NCBI GenBank assembly: GCA_029245955.1
Contig: JAQWOH010000016.1
Coordinates: 1-64,000, forward strand
Length of the DNA: 64,000 nt
DNA from: Fuerstiella sp.
GTDB lineage: Bacteria; Planctomycetota; Planctomycetia; Planctomycetales; Planctomycetaceae
Direction: 5' to 3'
A program made the position numbers and the translations under genes. The notes beneath the pieces are model-generated. The model saw nothing but the letters and a program-made list of their open reading frames with translations. It ran no database searches and was not told the origin of the DNA. Shown here piece after piece: positions 17,585-27,783 of the stretch (positions within the stretch are counted from its first letter, which is position 1; each line of letters starts with the position of its first letter).

Positions 17585-18928
17585 TTAAACAAAGAGCTCA
17601 TTCATCGAGACGCCGGTGCTGTCTCCGAACGTTTCGATCGGAACGTCCATCGAGTTGGCGATTCTGACAAAGAGGTTAGAAAGATTATTCTTATCTTCGT
17701 CGTAGGTTACAAACTGCCCGGCCTTATGGCCCATCTTTTTACCTCCGGCAAGAATCAACGGAAAGTTTGTGTTGTCGTGAACTCTGGAAGTCGCGGCTCC
17801 CTGAAAAATCAGACAACGATCGAGAAGGGAACCGTCTCCCTCATTCGTGTCTTTCAGTCGCTTAACAAAATAGGCCAGCTGCCGAGCGACAAATTGATCC
17901 CACAGCCCCCAGTCCTTGAAACCGACGTCACTCTTGGCTGCGGAATGACTCAGTTGATGCAGGTCTTTGACCATGCCAATCCGCTTTGACAGATTGTTTG
18001 TGGGGGCGGTTCCGCCCTCGGACGCCAGTTGATATGTCGCGACGCGCGTAATATCTGACTTGAAGGCAAGATACATCAGGTCGTACATCGTTCGAATGTA
18101 ATTCTCGACATCGGTGAACTCGATATCCAGATTGATCTCAGGAGGAGCGGACTGTGCTCCCCTGTCTGCCCACAACTTGTCGTTTGCTACCTTTTTCTCT
18201 AGCTCTGCGATGGCCGCCAGATACTCGTCGAGCGTCGTCTGATCTTCCTTCCCCAGATTGCGTTTAAGGTCTCTTGCGTCGCGATAGATATCATTCAGCA
18301 GATGTGTTTTTTCCTTCAGTCTGGCTTTGGCAGCGGGACTGCTGGCGATATACATTCTTTCGTAAATTGCTTTTAAGTCTGACCATGCGGGGATCCCCTT
18401 CCCGTTCTTGTCGAAAGACAACGTATAGGTGCGACTTAAGTTGCCGACTCCGCCAATTGTCGAGAGCGGCATGGACGCCAACTGCGTCTGAGCTATGTGA
18501 TAATCGCTGATGACCTGATCAATGGAAATCGAATTGAATGTCGTTTTTCCTTTCACGATATCTTTCGACGTCAGGAATCCGGTGGGATTCACATGCGCAT
18601 CTCCGCTGTTTCGATTCGCCGGGTGTGAAAGGCCGGAGATAACTGAGATGTTATCACGATATGGATTTAACGACGCCTGGCTGGTTCTGAACTCATAGTC
18701 TTTTCCTTCTCCTTTGGGAAACCAGAACCAGTCTTCATGCTGCGGGTCGTTCTGTTTTGGCAGACTCACCCCATTGGGGAAAAAGATAAACGCCGCTCGT
18801 TTCGGCAGGGCATTGATTGCCCGTTGTTCGCTGCCGACGGCCATTGCGTTCATGAACGGCAGAGCCAGAGAGACGCCTGCGCCCCTGAGAAGTGTTCTTC
18901 GCTGTAATTGCCAGGATTTGTCTGCCAT
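17585..18928 (-). CDS. DUF1552 secreted protein
   Basis: A 447-residue DUF1552 protein. The N-terminus has a twin-arginine type signal (RRTLLRGAGVSLALPF). DUF1552 proteins are exported, typically encoded next to a DUF1587/1592/1588/1585 cytochrome-like protein in planctomycetes and other bacteria, and belong structurally to the sulfatase-like/DUF1501 group; their reaction is not established. Characteristic stretches are RAAFIFFPNGV, NISVISGLSHP and GAATSRVHDNTNFPLILAGG. Its start is four nt after the stop of the cytochrome gene, so the two are surely co-transcribed, with this gene second. A paralogue lies at 26500-27783. Confidence 0.93.
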   Translation of the reverse strand: MADKSWQLQRRTLLRGAGVSLALPFMNAMAVGSEQRAINALPKRAAFIFFPNGVSLPKQNDPQHEDWFWFPKGEGKDYEFRTSQASLNPYRDNISVISGLSHPANRNSGDAHVNPTGFLTSKDIVKGKTTFNSISIDQVISDYHIAQTQLASMPLSTIGGVGNLSRTYTLSFDKNGKGIPAWSDLKAIYERMYIASSPAAKARLKEKTHLLNDIYRDARDLKRNLGKEDQTTLDEYLAAIAELEKKVANDKLWADRGAQSAPPEINLDIEFTDVENYIRTMYDLMYLAFKSDITRVATYQLASEGGTAPTNNLSKRIGMVKDLHQLSHSAAKSDVGFKDWGLWDQFVARQLAYFVKRLKDTNEGDGSLLDRCLIFQGAATSRVHDNTNFPLILAGGKKMGHKAGQFVTYDEDKNNLSNLFVRIANSMDVPIETFGDSTGVSMNELFV

Positions 18929-18932
18929 CGTC

Positions 18933-21350
18933 TTAGTATCCTATGCGGAATTGCTCGCTCTGAACAATTTCGCGAATGAGTCGCGGTACCGAATAGTTGT
19001 TCTTTTCAAAACCGTCGACTAAGTGATTCACCAGGTCATCGTCATGGTAGTCGATGTCGCGTGACAGCGCATAAGCCAGTATCCTTTGTGCAAGACCTTT
19101 GGCAAAATGCTGTCTGCGATGCCTGACCAGATGTTCTTTGAGTTCACCGACGCCGTCGATTGTCACTTTGTCTGGCAAGGTCGCTTGTCGTTCAATCGCT
19201 ACATAATTCTTCTCAAAAACAGGCTTCTTACGCTTCTTTGGCTGGCCAGATGCTTTGGAAATGACCAGGACCTGTTCACGCCAAGCGCCACTGGCGTCGT
19301 AGTTTTCCAGCGGGATGCCCCAGGGATCAATTTTCTGATGGCAGTTCCTGCAGGCGTCGTTGTTACGGTGCGCAAACAATTTTTCATTAAGCGGCATTCT
19401 GTCGAAACCGGAAATGTTCTCATCCAGAGGGGGCACGTTTTTCGGTGGTGCCGGAGGTGGATCGTTAAGCAGTACTTCCGCCAACCAGACACCGCGGAGG
19501 ATAGCGTGAGAATTCATGCCATCCGAGTTGCCGATAAGGAAGGTCCCCTGTGTCAGTAACCCGCCGCGATTGTCGTCTTGATCGATGGCAACCTTCCTGA
19601 AGTCCTGGCCTCGGACGCCCTTGATTTTATAGAACGTCGCCAACGTCTGATTTACAAATACATGGTCAGCATCCAAAAGGTTGAGTGCCGATGCATCGTT
19701 TCTGAAAACGTCATTGACCGCCTCCATTGTTTCCTGATGCATCAACTTCTTCAGGGCGTCTTTAAATTCAGGGTAGTAGTTCTTATCCACCGCGACATTG
19801 AACAGCTTCGAGGTCTGAAGCCATTGATCGGCGAAGTTCTCGACCCACCTTCTCGATCTCTCATCGCTGAGCATACGTTCAACGTGTGACGCGAGCACGG
19901 ATGATGTCCACAATTCTCCGGCCGATGCTGCCTGCAACAGAAGATCGTCGGGTACCGAACACCACAGAAAGAACGCCAGCCTTTCCGCCAGTTTGTAATT
20001 CTGTTTCTCTTCGTCGGTGAGATTACCTGGAATGCCCATATAGAAAAAACTCGGCGAGCACAGGATTTCCCTATACGTACTCAACAACGCTGCGAACGCA
20101 TCTTCTTTCCTGACGTGCCCCTGATAGATTAGATAATACCTGTCAAACTCTGCGTCGGTTGGCGGTCTGCGAAACGCCTTTTCAATGAACGCCAGGATGC
20201 TTTGGCGTATATGATTTTCGACGTCCGACTCTGAGATGTCCGCGGGGATAAGCGTCGAAGTCAACGCAGTGTTGACGTTCCCGCGGTAGTCAAACGCTTC
20301 CAGATACAGTTTTTCCCTGCTTTGATTGGTGATCCGGATAAAAAAAGGACGATCCAACGCACGCGTCATTTCGACAGGGAGCGTGTCCGGAAAGGAATTC
20401 AGCGAGTACGTCTGCAACTCTTCGCTCTGTTCAATTGGAAGGATTCCCAGATCCGCGAGCTTCTGACGTGGGTCCACTTCGGAATGTGTGAACCCAATGG
20501 CAACCCGGACCTGCCGGGGGCCATCCGCCTTCGCGCGGAGAATCGTTTGGAACATGTATTTGGAAATTGACCGAATTCGCAGATCGATATATCCCTTCGG
20601 ATTTACGAAAACACCTTTTCCGGCACGTTTGACTTTGTCAACCAGCGGCTTGATCTTTCTTCCGTCGGGCGTGGCGGTCGGCAGCGGATCGGTGTCCAGA
20701 TTCTCGATATCGACACTCTCACTGTGTGGCTCGAACGCTGCAATTTTCTTCATCCTGTTAATGATGGATAGTACTACGTTCAAATACGATTCGAGATGAG
20801 GACCACTGATCATGAGCAGTCGAGAGCTGTTTTTTAGTCCGGTTTCATCGCTCGTTCCTTCTTCGGGAAGCGCGCTGACTTCCTGCTTTACCGAAATCTT
20901 CAAAAGGTCTTCAAGCGCGTACTGCAGCTCATATCGAGTCAGTCGACGTACGTTGCCTCTCCTGTTCGGCTTTTCATATTGTTTCGCCTTTTTGAATTCC
21001 GCATCCAGCCAGCGGGTGATCATATTTCGTTCGGCAGCCGTCGGTTGCCGTTGATCCTGCGGTGGCATTTCACCGGAGTTGAATGCTTCGCGAACGTCTT
21101 CCCATTTCCCGAAATGTTCGCCGGTGACGATATCCGGGTCGATTTGGTCGAAGCGAAGTTTTGCTTCCTGTTTGTTGCTGCCATGGCACTGCACGCAGTA
21201 TGTTCGCAGTAGAGGCCTGATATCCTGAGTAAATGTGCTAAGATCAGCCTGAAGATCGCCATGTGCGCACTCCGAAGTACATACCAGCAGGACCACGCAG
21301 AAAAACAAATTCAAGGTGCCCTGCGAGATGAGTGGTCTTGTATGAGTCAT
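18933..21350 (-). CDS. planctomycete cytochrome c-like protein (DUF1587/1592/1588/1585)
   Basis: 805 residues from the preferred ATG (complement of 21348-21350), which starts a good signal peptide (LNLFFCVVLLVCTSECAHG); an in-frame ATG at 21392 would add 14 residues without benefit. An N-terminal CVQCH heme-type motif (about residue 52) belongs to the planctomycete cytochrome domain. The DUF1587, DUF1592, DUF1588 and DUF1585 regions follow in the usual order (RLTRYELQYAL; FRRPPTDAEFDRYY; NRGGLLTQGTFL; LAQRILAYALSRD). A second CxxCH (CRNCH) sits near residue 667 before DPWGIPLENYD. These proteins are periplasmic and possibly redox-active, but no activity is established. It is translationally close to the DUF1552 gene that follows. 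Confidence 0.93.
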   Translation of the reverse strand: MTHTRPLISQGTLNLFFCVVLLVCTSECAHGDLQADLSTFTQDIRPLLRTYCVQCHGSNKQEAKLRFDQIDPDIVTGEHFGKWEDVREAFNSGEMPPQDQRQPTAAERNMITRWLDAEFKKAKQYEKPNRRGNVRRLTRYELQYALEDLLKISVKQEVSALPEEGTSDETGLKNSSRLLMISGPHLESYLNVVLSIINRMKKIAAFEPHSESVDIENLDTDPLPTATPDGRKIKPLVDKVKRAGKGVFVNPKGYIDLRIRSISKYMFQTILRAKADGPRQVRVAIGFTHSEVDPRQKLADLGILPIEQSEELQTYSLNSFPDTLPVEMTRALDRPFFIRITNQSREKLYLEAFDYRGNVNTALTSTLIPADISESDVENHIRQSILAFIEKAFRRPPTDAEFDRYYLIYQGHVRKEDAFAALLSTYREILCSPSFFYMGIPGNLTDEEKQNYKLAERLAFFLWCSVPDDLLLQAASAGELWTSSVLASHVERMLSDERSRRWVENFADQWLQTSKLFNVAVDKNYYPEFKDALKKLMHQETMEAVNDVFRNDASALNLLDADHVFVNQTLATFYKIKGVRGQDFRKVAIDQDDNRGGLLTQGTFLIGNSDGMNSHAILRGVWLAEVLLNDPPPAPPKNVPPLDENISGFDRMPLNEKLFAHRNNDACRNCHQKIDPWGIPLENYDASGAWREQVLVISKASGQPKKRKKPVFEKNYVAIERQATLPDKVTIDGVGELKEHLVRHRRQHFAKGLAQRILAYALSRDIDYHDDDLVNHLVDGFEKNNYSVPRLIREIVQSEQFRIGY

Positions 21351-21392
21351 GCGGCAATCCAACTTTGGCAATCGACGTGGCAAGTGTGGCAC

Positions 21393-22032
21393 CAGCGGTG
21401 GCTGATGCTGCTTACGGCAGGTTTCTACGGTCGAGCGTGATCAATCTGTTAAAGCAACCTGACGGTCACTCGTGTTGTACTTCGTGGAGCCGCACCAATT
21501 GAGGTCGATGCTGACACGCACTCCCTTCCACACCAGATGCACAGCAGGAGTGAATAAAGACGCAGGCAGGATTAACAGGCGGTGATCGATAGGGAACATT
21601 AGTTTAGTTGCCCTGGAGATTCCCGCAAATGGCGTCATGTAAGGGTAATACGGCCGGGCCGCCATGTGGCAGGTTTTCCGAAATCAACATCTTAGGTCGT
21701 GCTGATCGGGCGCCTTCTGCAGCCACCGACTCGCAGCTTGTCCGTCAGACCTTCCCGCGCCGAAGAATTAATGTGTGTGTGTACGCCGCAAGAATCGGCG
21801 TACACAGGTTTAGACACGACAGCATAGACTGAAGTACCTGTGGCTTCTACGCTGCTCTTGACTCGAACGGTTTCACCACTCCACCGACATGCAACGTTAT
21901 GATCTCATCTTCGAAGTTAGCCGGTCTCAATTTTGTCCGCACGTAGCGAACAGATGGCAGACGTTCCATTACACGGTGTGCTCGGCAGACGGTCAAAGCA
22001 AGGAACCAACGCCGCAATGGCAGACGCATCGA
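21393..22032. other. 640-nt spacer
   Basis: No supported gene between the sulfatase stop and the cytochrome gene. It contains one strong perfect hairpin (21779-21805, listed separately). The start-side part probably carries the promoter of the cytochrome/DUF1552 pair. Confidence 0.4.
21779..21805. repeat. perfect hairpin, 10-bp stem and 7-nt loop
   Basis: Arms GTGTACGCCG and CGGCGTACAC flank CAAGAAT. It is preceded on the plus strand by a short GT run (ATGTGTGTGTGT). No T-run follows on either strand, so a classical intrinsic terminator is not supported, but its place 230 nt downstream of the sulfatase stop would suit 3'-end formation. Confidence 0.5.
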
Positions 22033-23688
22033 TCACCGTTTTCGAGGCGGCCGTATGTAAGTCTCAGACGCGTACCGTTTCCCGGGCCCTCGCTGCCAAA
22101 CGTTTTCATTAGTGTCGTCGTAAAACTTGCGCGTTGAAGCGAAGCGATCCTTCAATGACTTGAGTTTCTGTGCGTGAACACGGTCGGCGGCGAGATTGCT
22201 TAATTCCTGAGGATCGTTCCTGAGATCGAACAGCTCCCAGCGGCTGTTCTGTTCCGCTTCGTTCCGCGGACGGTCAAAATAGAGCAACTTGAAGTCGTTA
22301 GTCCGTATCGCGCTGTGTTGTGCAACTCCGTGCCCGCCATCCATGTAGCGATAGTAAATCGTGTCCCGCCATCCCTTCGGCGTTGCTCCGCCCTGCATAA
22401 GAAGTGGCAACAGGCTGATCCCATGCACGTCCCAGTTCGTGGACAACCCGGCGGCTTCAAGTAACGTCGGCGCGTAGTCAATATTCTGTACCATTGCGGC
22501 GCAACGTGTGCCAGGTTTCACCTTGCCTGGCCACCGAATGATCAGAGGCATTTTTAACGACTCTTCGTACGCCCAGCGCTTATCGAACCAGCCGTGCTCG
22601 CCGAGATAGAATCCCTGGTCGGCGCTATAGACGACAATCGTGTTCCTGCTTAGCCCCGCCTTGTCGAGTTCCGCCAGGACGCGGCCGACATTGCGGTCCA
22701 CGCCGGCAACACACCGGAGATAGTTCTTCATGTAACGCTGGTATTTCCATCGCACAAGTTCCTTCCCGGTCGGTGGGTTTTTCAGAAAGGCAGCGTTTTC
22801 CGTATCGAATGCCGCCACATAGGCCTTCCGCTGTTCCGGCGTAAATCGGTTGATGACCCCCATGTCTTTCTCGGTGCTGAACATCATCAGGTCTGACGCC
22901 ATTCGCATGTGACCGTCGATGCCCATTTTATGCGACGCCGCGGCGATTCGGCTTTCGTAATCATCAAACAGCGAGGGAGGTTCGGGGAATTCGATGTCGC
23001 TGTAGAGGGCAAGCTCACGGAGACTTGGTTTCCAGTTTCTGTGTGGTGCTTTGTGCTGTACCATCAATGCAAAAGGCATCGACTTATCTCGGCGCCTCAG
23101 CCAATCGAGTGCCAGGTCCGTCACAACATCGGTCGAGTGGCCCTCGATACGTCGGCCTTCGCCGTTCGAGAAAAAGAAGTCCGGGTTGTAATAGCTCTCC
23201 TGCCCACTGAGGACGGCCCATTCGTCGAAACCTGTTGGTTTGGTCTTCATGTGCCACTTACCAAAAATCGCTGTTGAGTAACCGCCCTGCTGCAGGGCCT
23301 TGGGCCATGTCGGGCGTTCGGGGTCAAGAGCTCCGGAAAGATTCACAATGCCGTTCTTGTGACTGTGAAGTCCCGTCATCACCGTGCACCGCGATGGCGT
23401 GCAGATGCTGTTGCCGCAGAAACTGTTCTCAAACAGCATGCCCTCATTCGCCAGACGATCAATATTCGGCGTCGGAGGCAAGTCAAGTCCGTAGCGATAC
23501 GCCGAGATCGCCTGAGTTGTCAGATCGTCACTGAAAAAGAAGACGATATTGGGACGGTCCTGCGCTCCGAGCTCTGCAGCGCCGTGGCCCATGAGCAGGA
23601 AAAGTATGCCGAGATTCAGGGGCAGCCGGAAAGCGGAAAACGAAGGAATTTGCATAGTCTTCACCTGTTTCACAGAGATCGTCATCAC
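22033..23688 (-). CDS. secreted formylglycine-dependent sulfatase
   Basis: 551 residues from the first ATG; the ATG at the complement of 23655 (MQIPSFSAF) gives a better signal peptide ending near AAELGAQ. The sulfatase fold starts at RPNIVFFFSDD with the metal-binding DD pair. The active-site motif is CTPSR with Cys96, to be converted to formylglycine, followed by TVMTG. Further family marks are GKWHMK, YSADQGFYLGEHGWFDKRW and the C-terminal LFDLRNDPQELSNLA. It would remove sulfate from a glycan in the periplasm or outside. It lies in a minus-strand block with another sulfatase fusion and sialidase genes. Substrate is not deducible. Confidence 0.93.
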   Translation of the reverse strand: MMTISVKQVKTMQIPSFSAFRLPLNLGILFLLMGHGAAELGAQDRPNIVFFFSDDLTTQAISAYRYGLDLPPTPNIDRLANEGMLFENSFCGNSICTPSRCTVMTGLHSHKNGIVNLSGALDPERPTWPKALQQGGYSTAIFGKWHMKTKPTGFDEWAVLSGQESYYNPDFFFSNGEGRRIEGHSTDVVTDLALDWLRRRDKSMPFALMVQHKAPHRNWKPSLRELALYSDIEFPEPPSLFDDYESRIAAASHKMGIDGHMRMASDLMMFSTEKDMGVINRFTPEQRKAYVAAFDTENAAFLKNPPTGKELVRWKYQRYMKNYLRCVAGVDRNVGRVLAELDKAGLSRNTIVVYSADQGFYLGEHGWFDKRWAYEESLKMPLIIRWPGKVKPGTRCAAMVQNIDYAPTLLEAAGLSTNWDVHGISLLPLLMQGGATPKGWRDTIYYRYMDGGHGVAQHSAIRTNDFKLLYFDRPRNEAEQNSRWELFDLRNDPQELSNLAADRVHAQKLKSLKDRFASTRKFYDDTNENVWQRGPGKRYASETYIRPPRKR

Positions 23689-23971
23689 TCGAAAAGCCGC
23701 GCGTGTGATCCGTACGAGCCGGCAGCATCAAAGAACGACCGGATTCGCTCTTACAGAATAGACTGAGTTGCCAGGAATTTCTATGCGGCTGTTTGCTCGG
23801 GCGATGTTACCTGGTTGCTGACACGTGAGCGGACGAGGACTCTATTCAGTGAGACCGTCTGCTGCGGTACGCGAATATTGACGGCGATGGCGATCCTGGA
23901 ATCGTGCTGTACCAGCGAGCACAACAGTGTGATCTGTGTCTGCAACACCGTATGTTTTAGAAGCCGTTGGT

Positions 23972-26497
23972 TCACCGCGATCGAAAAACTTCGCTGGTCA
24001 TGACTTCGGTCACGATCGTTCGCAGTCTGTAATTGTCAGTTCTTATACGGGCCAGGATATCATCGATCTCATACTGATCGCTCCACTCCATGTGTCGGCC
24101 GGTCGTGTAGGTGAGGAGCTTCGTAATCAGGCTGCGTGTGAACAGGTCGAGTCGGCTGTCCAGGATCACCTTCCTGAAGCTTGCAAAGTCTGTGAATGTT
24201 TCTCCGGAAGGCAGTCTTCCTGTGGGGTCGACCTTTGGTCCGGCCCCTTTTCCGCTGGGCTTCGCGTAGTGGATTCGCCAGCGACCGATCGGATCAAACG
24301 ATTCAAGTGCGTGGCCGAGTGGATCCATGTTTCGATGGCACAAGTGACATGTCTTATCAACGCTGTGTCTTGCCAGCTTCTCGCGGATCGTGACTGCTCC
24401 GCTGACGTCGGCGTCGATGGCCGGAACTTCGTCGGGCGGTGGCGGAGGTGTTGCGCCCAGGATATTTTCCAGAACCCACACTCCGCGTGTCACCGGCGAG
24501 GTTTCAACGCCGTTTGCGCTGACGGTCAATACTCCGGCCATTCCCAACAGCCCTCCGCGTTGATGATTTTCCGCCAGGCTGACACGCTGAAAACCATCTG
24601 CCAGGCGAAGGGTATTCTGGGCCGGCAGTTGATACAGGCCGGCCAGTTTCTTGTCGACAAACGTGTAATCAGCGTCCAGAAATTCGGTCACCGGGCCGTT
24701 ACTTTCCAGCAGGTGGCGGAAAAACAGGCGGGCCTCCTGCTTCATCGACTCGGGTAGATTTTGCGCATAGTACTCCCACGCCGCTTGTCGGGGGGGAGGA
24801 AGGTTCCCAAGACTACGCAGATTCAGCCAACTGTCGACAAATCCGTTGACGAATTCGACGGACCGTTCATCGCTGAGCAGACGTTGAACCTGCGTGTTCA
24901 ATTCGTCAGAATCGGACAGGCGGCCAGAGGCGGCAGCGGAAAACAGCTTGTCGTCGGGAGGCGCGGTCCAAAGAGCATATGACAGACGTGAGGCAAGATC
25001 ATACGGATGCAGTGTATCTTCGTCCTCCGCAGTGATCTCACTGAGGTAAAGAAAAGACGGTGAGCACAGCATCATCTTCACCGTATCGATCGCCGCCTGA
25101 CGCGGTGTGGCTTGCTCGGAAAGTCGCTTCTGATACAGCGCCTCGATTCGCTTATTGTCGGATTCCACCAGCGGCCGACGGTAGGCTCTCCGCGCGAATG
25201 CGTACAGTTGCGTGAGTGCGTGATCCTCCTGAAAACCACTGCTCCCGAAAACGGCAAGCTCTTCCTTTGCGCCGCCAGCTTCCGGGATCGGGCCATGGAT
25301 CTTGATTTCGCCAATCTTGATATGAGGCAAAGCGCCTTCCAGAAGGATGTGCGTACGGCGGACACCGCTTGCTGCCTTCTTGTCTTTGAACTCTTCATTG
25401 TAGCGTTTGTTGACCTGGATGACCGATGCCCGTGATTCGTACGGGCCGTTGGGAAAGATGAATCGCGGGGTTTGCCCGACATCGAGCCAGACACGAAAAC
25501 TCAGCCACTCAGGATGCTCATCGGGCACAATGGACCTGCCCAGAATCGGTTCGATCGCCTGTGGATAGTGGATATGTCCTTTGGTCGCGTCGCCGGGAAC
25601 GATGGCCAGTTGAAAGGGTTCTGAAAAGTCGATCCGAAATATTTTCGGATCGTAGTGGGTGTCACGATGCATGGCCTGGGCGTGGACTTCAATGTCGTAA
25701 AGCCCTGACACTGGAACGCCCTGCAGGAAATCTTCGATATGCCCATAGCCGCCTTGCCGTGTATCTGTGTTGGGCTGTTCGTAGAGACAGAGATATTCAA
25801 AATTAAAAACGCTTCGGTGAGCGCCAGTCAGTTCCTCGAACTGCTGAAAATTATTGGTGAAGTGCCACGACGCCGGTTCCATCACTGGTTTACCAAGACG
25901 TGCGTTTACCAGTCGCGTGGCGGCCTGAAAGTATTGATCCAGCAGGAATCCCGACGTCACAAGGGATTCGCCGATATTGTCCATATGACGGCTGGTCTCC
26001 TCCTTCGGGAAACCTGCCACCAGTCCCAGCGTGTCGATACGGCGGTTGAAAAGAGTGGCCAGCGTGTTTTCATATTCGCGACTGGAGAGTCGACGCATGA
26101 CTGTGCGTGCTGGGGAGCGGTCGTGTCTTTTGCGGGCTCCTCGGGTACTGGCTCGCAGAACGTCGACCAATTCTAACCGTTGTTGGTCGGTCGGCTGGTC
26201 TGAATCTTCGGGCGGCATTTGCTTCAGTGTGACCTGATCGATAATGCCGTCGGCGATGGTCAGCTGCTGTTTGGATGTGATGGGCAGTGCGAACGATTCG
26301 AACTCATGCTTGCCATCAGCCTCGTTGGCGTCATGGCACTGCAGGCAGTATTTGTCCAGGAAGCTGGAAATTACGTGGCCGTGTCGGGAGTCCGTCTGAG
26401 ACGCGAGTCCATAGGGCTGCACTGCAGCGTAGAGGACGATGAATCCGACGGCGCGAAAAGAAACCGGACGAACGGAACTGAAGAAATGAATGTTCAT
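23972..26497 (-). CDS. planctomycete cytochrome c-like protein (DUF1587/1592/1588/1585), second copy
   Basis: A paralogue of the gene at 18933-21350, 841 residues, with a signal peptide (VRPVSFRAVGFIVLYAAVQP region). CLQCH starts at residue 51 and CHLCH at residue 717 before RNMDPLGHALESFDPIGRWR. The DUF1592/1588/1585 core is recognisable (YRRPLVESDNKRIEALY; QRGGLLGMAGVLT; LLTYTTGRHMEW). It starts two nt after the stop of the DUF1552 gene (26500-27783), so here the cytochrome gene is second in the pair, the reverse of the first copy. Function is unknown; probably exported. Confidence 0.93.
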   Translation of the reverse strand: MNIHFFSSVRPVSFRAVGFIVLYAAVQPYGLASQTDSRHGHVISSFLDKYCLQCHDANEADGKHEFESFALPITSKQQLTIADGIIDQVTLKQMPPEDSDQPTDQQRLELVDVLRASTRGARKRHDRSPARTVMRRLSSREYENTLATLFNRRIDTLGLVAGFPKEETSRHMDNIGESLVTSGFLLDQYFQAATRLVNARLGKPVMEPASWHFTNNFQQFEELTGAHRSVFNFEYLCLYEQPNTDTRQGGYGHIEDFLQGVPVSGLYDIEVHAQAMHRDTHYDPKIFRIDFSEPFQLAIVPGDATKGHIHYPQAIEPILGRSIVPDEHPEWLSFRVWLDVGQTPRFIFPNGPYESRASVIQVNKRYNEEFKDKKAASGVRRTHILLEGALPHIKIGEIKIHGPIPEAGGAKEELAVFGSSGFQEDHALTQLYAFARRAYRRPLVESDNKRIEALYQKRLSEQATPRQAAIDTVKMMLCSPSFLYLSEITAEDEDTLHPYDLASRLSYALWTAPPDDKLFSAAASGRLSDSDELNTQVQRLLSDERSVEFVNGFVDSWLNLRSLGNLPPPRQAAWEYYAQNLPESMKQEARLFFRHLLESNGPVTEFLDADYTFVDKKLAGLYQLPAQNTLRLADGFQRVSLAENHQRGGLLGMAGVLTVSANGVETSPVTRGVWVLENILGATPPPPPDEVPAIDADVSGAVTIREKLARHSVDKTCHLCHRNMDPLGHALESFDPIGRWRIHYAKPSGKGAGPKVDPTGRLPSGETFTDFASFRKVILDSRLDLFTRSLITKLLTYTTGRHMEWSDQYEIDDILARIRTDNYRLRTIVTEVMTSEVFRSR

Positions 26498-26499
26498 GT

Positions 26500-27783
26500 T
26501 CAGGAAAACGTACCGGTACTGGTCCCGAATGAGTCTTTTCTAACCCCCATTCGGTGAGCGATATCGAGAAACAGATTGCACAATGGTACCTTGCCCGGAC
26601 CGCTGGACGCAGCCTTCCTGAATTCGCCACCGCCGTACCCACCGCCCGCCAGAATGATAGGCAGGTCCGTATTTGTATGGGAGTTGGCGCTACCCATGCC
26701 ACTGCCGAAAAGCACAGACGTCGAATCAAGCAGGGTTTGCTCTCCGTCCTGCATACTGGCCAGGCGAGTCAGGAATTTTCCGAAATGTTCCAGCTGATAC
26801 TTCTCCAGAGTGATCAGATGGGTAATAACCTCTTCATCATTGCCGTGATGCGACAGTCCGTGATAGGCTTTCTTGATCCCAAGGTGCTGGGGCAGAAAGC
26901 TGCCGCCGATTTCCAGCGTGGCGATTCGCGTGGAGTCGGTTTGAAGCGCGAGGGCAATCAGCTGGTAGAGCATGGGAAGGTCGTCGACGGTGTTCTGATC
27001 GGCAGGCCTGTCGAAAGGCTGCTTCGGCTTGGGCTGATCGGCCCAGCGTCTGCGGAATTCCAGCCGTCGTTCAACATCGCGAATCGAGCTGAAATACTCG
27101 TCAAGTTTCGCCTTGTCCTCGCTGTTCACTCGCTTCGAGAGTAAGCCTGCTTCCTCGCGTATGGAATCGAGAACGGAGGCCTGCAGTGAGTTCGCTTTGA
27201 CCTTCTGAACCTGGTGTTTCCGGGAATCCGTTGTGAACAGTCTGTCAAACAATTCCGCCGGCCCCGTAATCGGAGGGACGCGAACGCCCGACTTGGTCCA
27301 GGAGAGTTGGCACCCTCCATGGATACCACCTTCTGATCCGACCGTCAGCGATGGAAATCGTGTCTGGCTGCCAATTTCATCAGCGATGAACTGGTCGATG
27401 GTGACATTGCCATCGGCTCGGTTTTTCGATTCGTGATGCAGCAAGCCCGACAGAAATGTATGAACGGCGAAGTGTCCGCCACGGAGTCCATGATCAAGTC
27501 CACGATAGATTGTGATTTGGTCACGGTTTGCGGCAAGGGGTTTGAGCAGCGGCGTTTCCTCGAACGCTTTGCCCGTTGTGTCCGGGAAGAAATGCTTCTG
27601 CTGAAAACCGAGCAGGTTACCGATTGCGACGAATCGGCGGGCGCCCGTCCCGGCACCATCCAACTCTGCAACCACCGAGTTTCTGCCAACGACATGGGGC
27701 ATCAGTGACGGCAAACCCGGCAGAGCAAGAGAACCGGCAACGGACCGGATGACGAAACGGCGACGATTGGTTGTTTTGTTCAT
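26500..27783 (-). CDS. DUF1552 secreted protein, second copy
   Basis: 427 residues with an N-terminal twin-arginine type region (RRRFVIRSVAGSLALPGLPS). DUF1552 features: GNLLGFQQKHFFP, ITIYRGLDHGLRGGHFAVHTFLSGL, SVLFGSGMGSANSHTNTDLPIILAGG. It leads a two-gene unit with the cytochrome-like gene that follows after two nt. Compared with the first copy (17585-18928) the gene order within the pair is swapped, so a simple tandem duplication does not explain the two pairs. Confidence 0.93.
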   Translation of the reverse strand: MNKTTNRRRFVIRSVAGSLALPGLPSLMPHVVGRNSVVAELDGAGTGARRFVAIGNLLGFQQKHFFPDTTGKAFEETPLLKPLAANRDQITIYRGLDHGLRGGHFAVHTFLSGLLHHESKNRADGNVTIDQFIADEIGSQTRFPSLTVGSEGGIHGGCQLSWTKSGVRVPPITGPAELFDRLFTTDSRKHQVQKVKANSLQASVLDSIREEAGLLSKRVNSEDKAKLDEYFSSIRDVERRLEFRRRWADQPKPKQPFDRPADQNTVDDLPMLYQLIALALQTDSTRIATLEIGGSFLPQHLGIKKAYHGLSHHGNDEEVITHLITLEKYQLEHFGKFLTRLASMQDGEQTLLDSTSVLFGSGMGSANSHTNTDLPIILAGGGYGGGEFRKAASSGPGKVPLCNLFLDIAHRMGVRKDSFGTSTGTFS

